A DNA stretch of 64,000 nt, from positions 5,022,001 to 5,086,000 of the forward strand of contig NW_027480423.1 in assembly GCF_051401765.1 (NCBI RefSeq), read 5' to 3'. A program made the translations under genes and the position numbers. Position 1 is the stretch's first letter. Each line of letters opens with the position of its first letter. The notes under the pieces are model-generated. The model saw only the letters and a list, made by a program, of their open reading frames with translations, had not been told where the DNA came from and searched no databases. Below are positions 63,316-64,000 of this stretch, piece by piece. The stretch comes from Calliopsis andreniformis. Lineage: Eukaryota > Arthropoda > Insecta > Hymenoptera > Andrenidae.

Positions 63316-64000
63316 TATTCAATCTGCTGGTGCAACGCCCAAGGGTGAAGCCTATGTTGCCCGGAAACTAGAAATGACGTTAACTTTCATACTGGTTGCA
63401 ATTATTCGTTTTATACGATGGAAAAACTGTTTTATTTATTTTGTATTTTATGCTTCGGGCGTTGACTTCTAAGGCCCTAACTATTCGATCTGGTGGCGCA
63501 ACGCCCTAGAGTGAAGCCTAGGTTGCCCGGAACGTAGAAATGACCATAACTTTCACACTGGTTGCTATCATTCGTTTTATACGATTGAAAAACTGTTATA
63601 TTTATATTGTATTTTATGCTTCTGGCGTTGACTTCTTAGGCCCTAACTATTCGATCTGGTTCAACAACGCCCTAGAGTGAAGACTAGGTTGCCCGGAACA
63701 TGGAAATGACCATTACTTTCACACTGTTTGCAGTTATTCCTGTTATACGGTGGAAAAACTTTTGCATCTTTATTGTATTTTATGCTTCTGGCGTTGACTT
63801 CTAGGGCCCTACCTATTCGGTTTGGTGGAGCAACGCCCGAGAGCGGAGCCTAAGTTGCCCGGTACGTAGAAATCACCATTACTTTCACACTGTTTGCAAA
63901 TATACATTATATACGATGGAAAATCTGTTGTATTTATGTTGTATTTTATGCTTCTGGCGTTGACTTCTAAGGCCCTAACTATTTGATCTGGTGGAGCACC

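Larger units (their letters stand above)
1..64000 (+). repeat. Tandem satellite array, 166-bp monomer, about 385 copies
   Basis: The whole window is a head-to-tail array of one monomer family. Landmarks recur every 166 bp in one orientation: the monomer start TTCGTTTTATACGATGG, then GGCGTTGACTTCTAAGGCC, then GCAACGCCCTAG, then GTTGCCCGGAACGTAG, then CACTGGTTGCAATTA. Starts lie at 1, 167, 333 and 499, and 380 monomers after 167 the start is at 63239, a net drift of -8 bp. The drift is explained by the small indels I could locate. No inverted stretch, transposon, simple repeat or unique DNA interrupts the array, and both ends run out of the window. It encodes no recognisable product. Arrays of this kind usually form centromeric or pericentromeric heterochromatin; that assignment is inferred from architecture alone. 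Confidence 0.98.
41824..64000 (+). repeat. Right zone: composite higher-order repeat region
   Basis: From 41824 on, monomer types not seen earlier appear: ACGGCTTAGGG with CTAACTGTTCG, TTTGTAGTTATATTG, CCTGTCATACG, and CTACATTATATACG. They are grouped in T cassettes that alternate with module R and a Q cassette. The full order T-Q-linker-R is seen once (43816-47467); other copies lack, repeat or fuse whole monomers. Stretches between named modules (42654-43815, 50624-51951, 52782-53113, 55936-56765, 61911-62740, 63239-64000) are made of the same monomer types in shorter combinations. Confidence 0.85.

Noticed and set aside
1..64000. CRISPR array or bacterial repeat
   Set aside because: Repeats and 'spacers' are not distinguishable: the full 166-bp unit is conserved, without short identical repeats separated by unique spacers.
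1..64000. A transposon or long terminal repeat as the origin of the array
   Set aside because: No terminal inverted repeats, target-site duplications, poly-A tail or transposase or reverse-transcriptase fragments were seen in any monomer or junction.
1..64000. Assignment to a named species from monomer length (166-bp satellites are known in several animals, including oysters)
   Set aside because: Length is not diagnostic and I do not recognise the sequence itself. A database search of the consensus would be needed.

Overview
The window is one uninterrupted block of eukaryotic-type tandem satellite DNA. I find no protein gene, RNA gene, transposon, CRISPR array or unique sequence in it. A monomer of about 166 bp repeats head to tail from the first base to the last: about 385 complete copies plus a partial one, all in the same orientation. 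The by-eye consensus has about 42% G+C. The sequence does not allow me to name the species. An array this long, with nucleosome-sized monomers and nested higher-order duplications, is typical of centromeric or pericentromeric heterochromatin of a eukaryote and unlike a bacterial or organellar genome.

The phase is kept very strictly. Taking the conserved TTCG as monomer start, starts fall at 1, 167, 333 and so on, and 380 monomers after position 167 the start is at 63239, only 8 bp short of 380 x 166. The small indels I located (sixteen 1-bp deletions, six 1-bp insertions, one 2-bp insertion) account exactly for this drift, so no foreign DNA is hidden in the array.

Layout. Left zone (1 to about 33000): a mosaic of blocks of roughly 0.6 to 4.2 kb, each duplicated elsewhere at offsets that are whole numbers of monomers. 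It includes a nearly perfect 4148-bp tandem duplication (22513-26660 and 26661-30808). Middle zone (about 33000-41823): transitional, with a 1.36-kb duplication and the first two copies of a 12-monomer module (module R). Right zone (41824-64000): a composite higher-order repeat. Its one full copy (43816-47467) is 22 monomers, in the order T (5 monomers), Q (4), linker (1), R (12). Seven T cassettes and five further R copies or part copies occur here, many shortened or lengthened by whole monomers, some with visible chimeric junctions. T-type monomers do not occur left of 41824.

The short open reading frames (at most 87 codons) are by-products of the repeat. Because 166 is not a multiple of 3, each consecutive monomer is read in a new frame and every frame soon meets a stop. 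Sequence elements that may matter biologically are a short dyad at the monomer start that resembles a degenerate CENP-B box, a TATAAAA on the minus strand at the same place, and a possible bulged hairpin in the G+C-richer middle. These functional readings are inference only.
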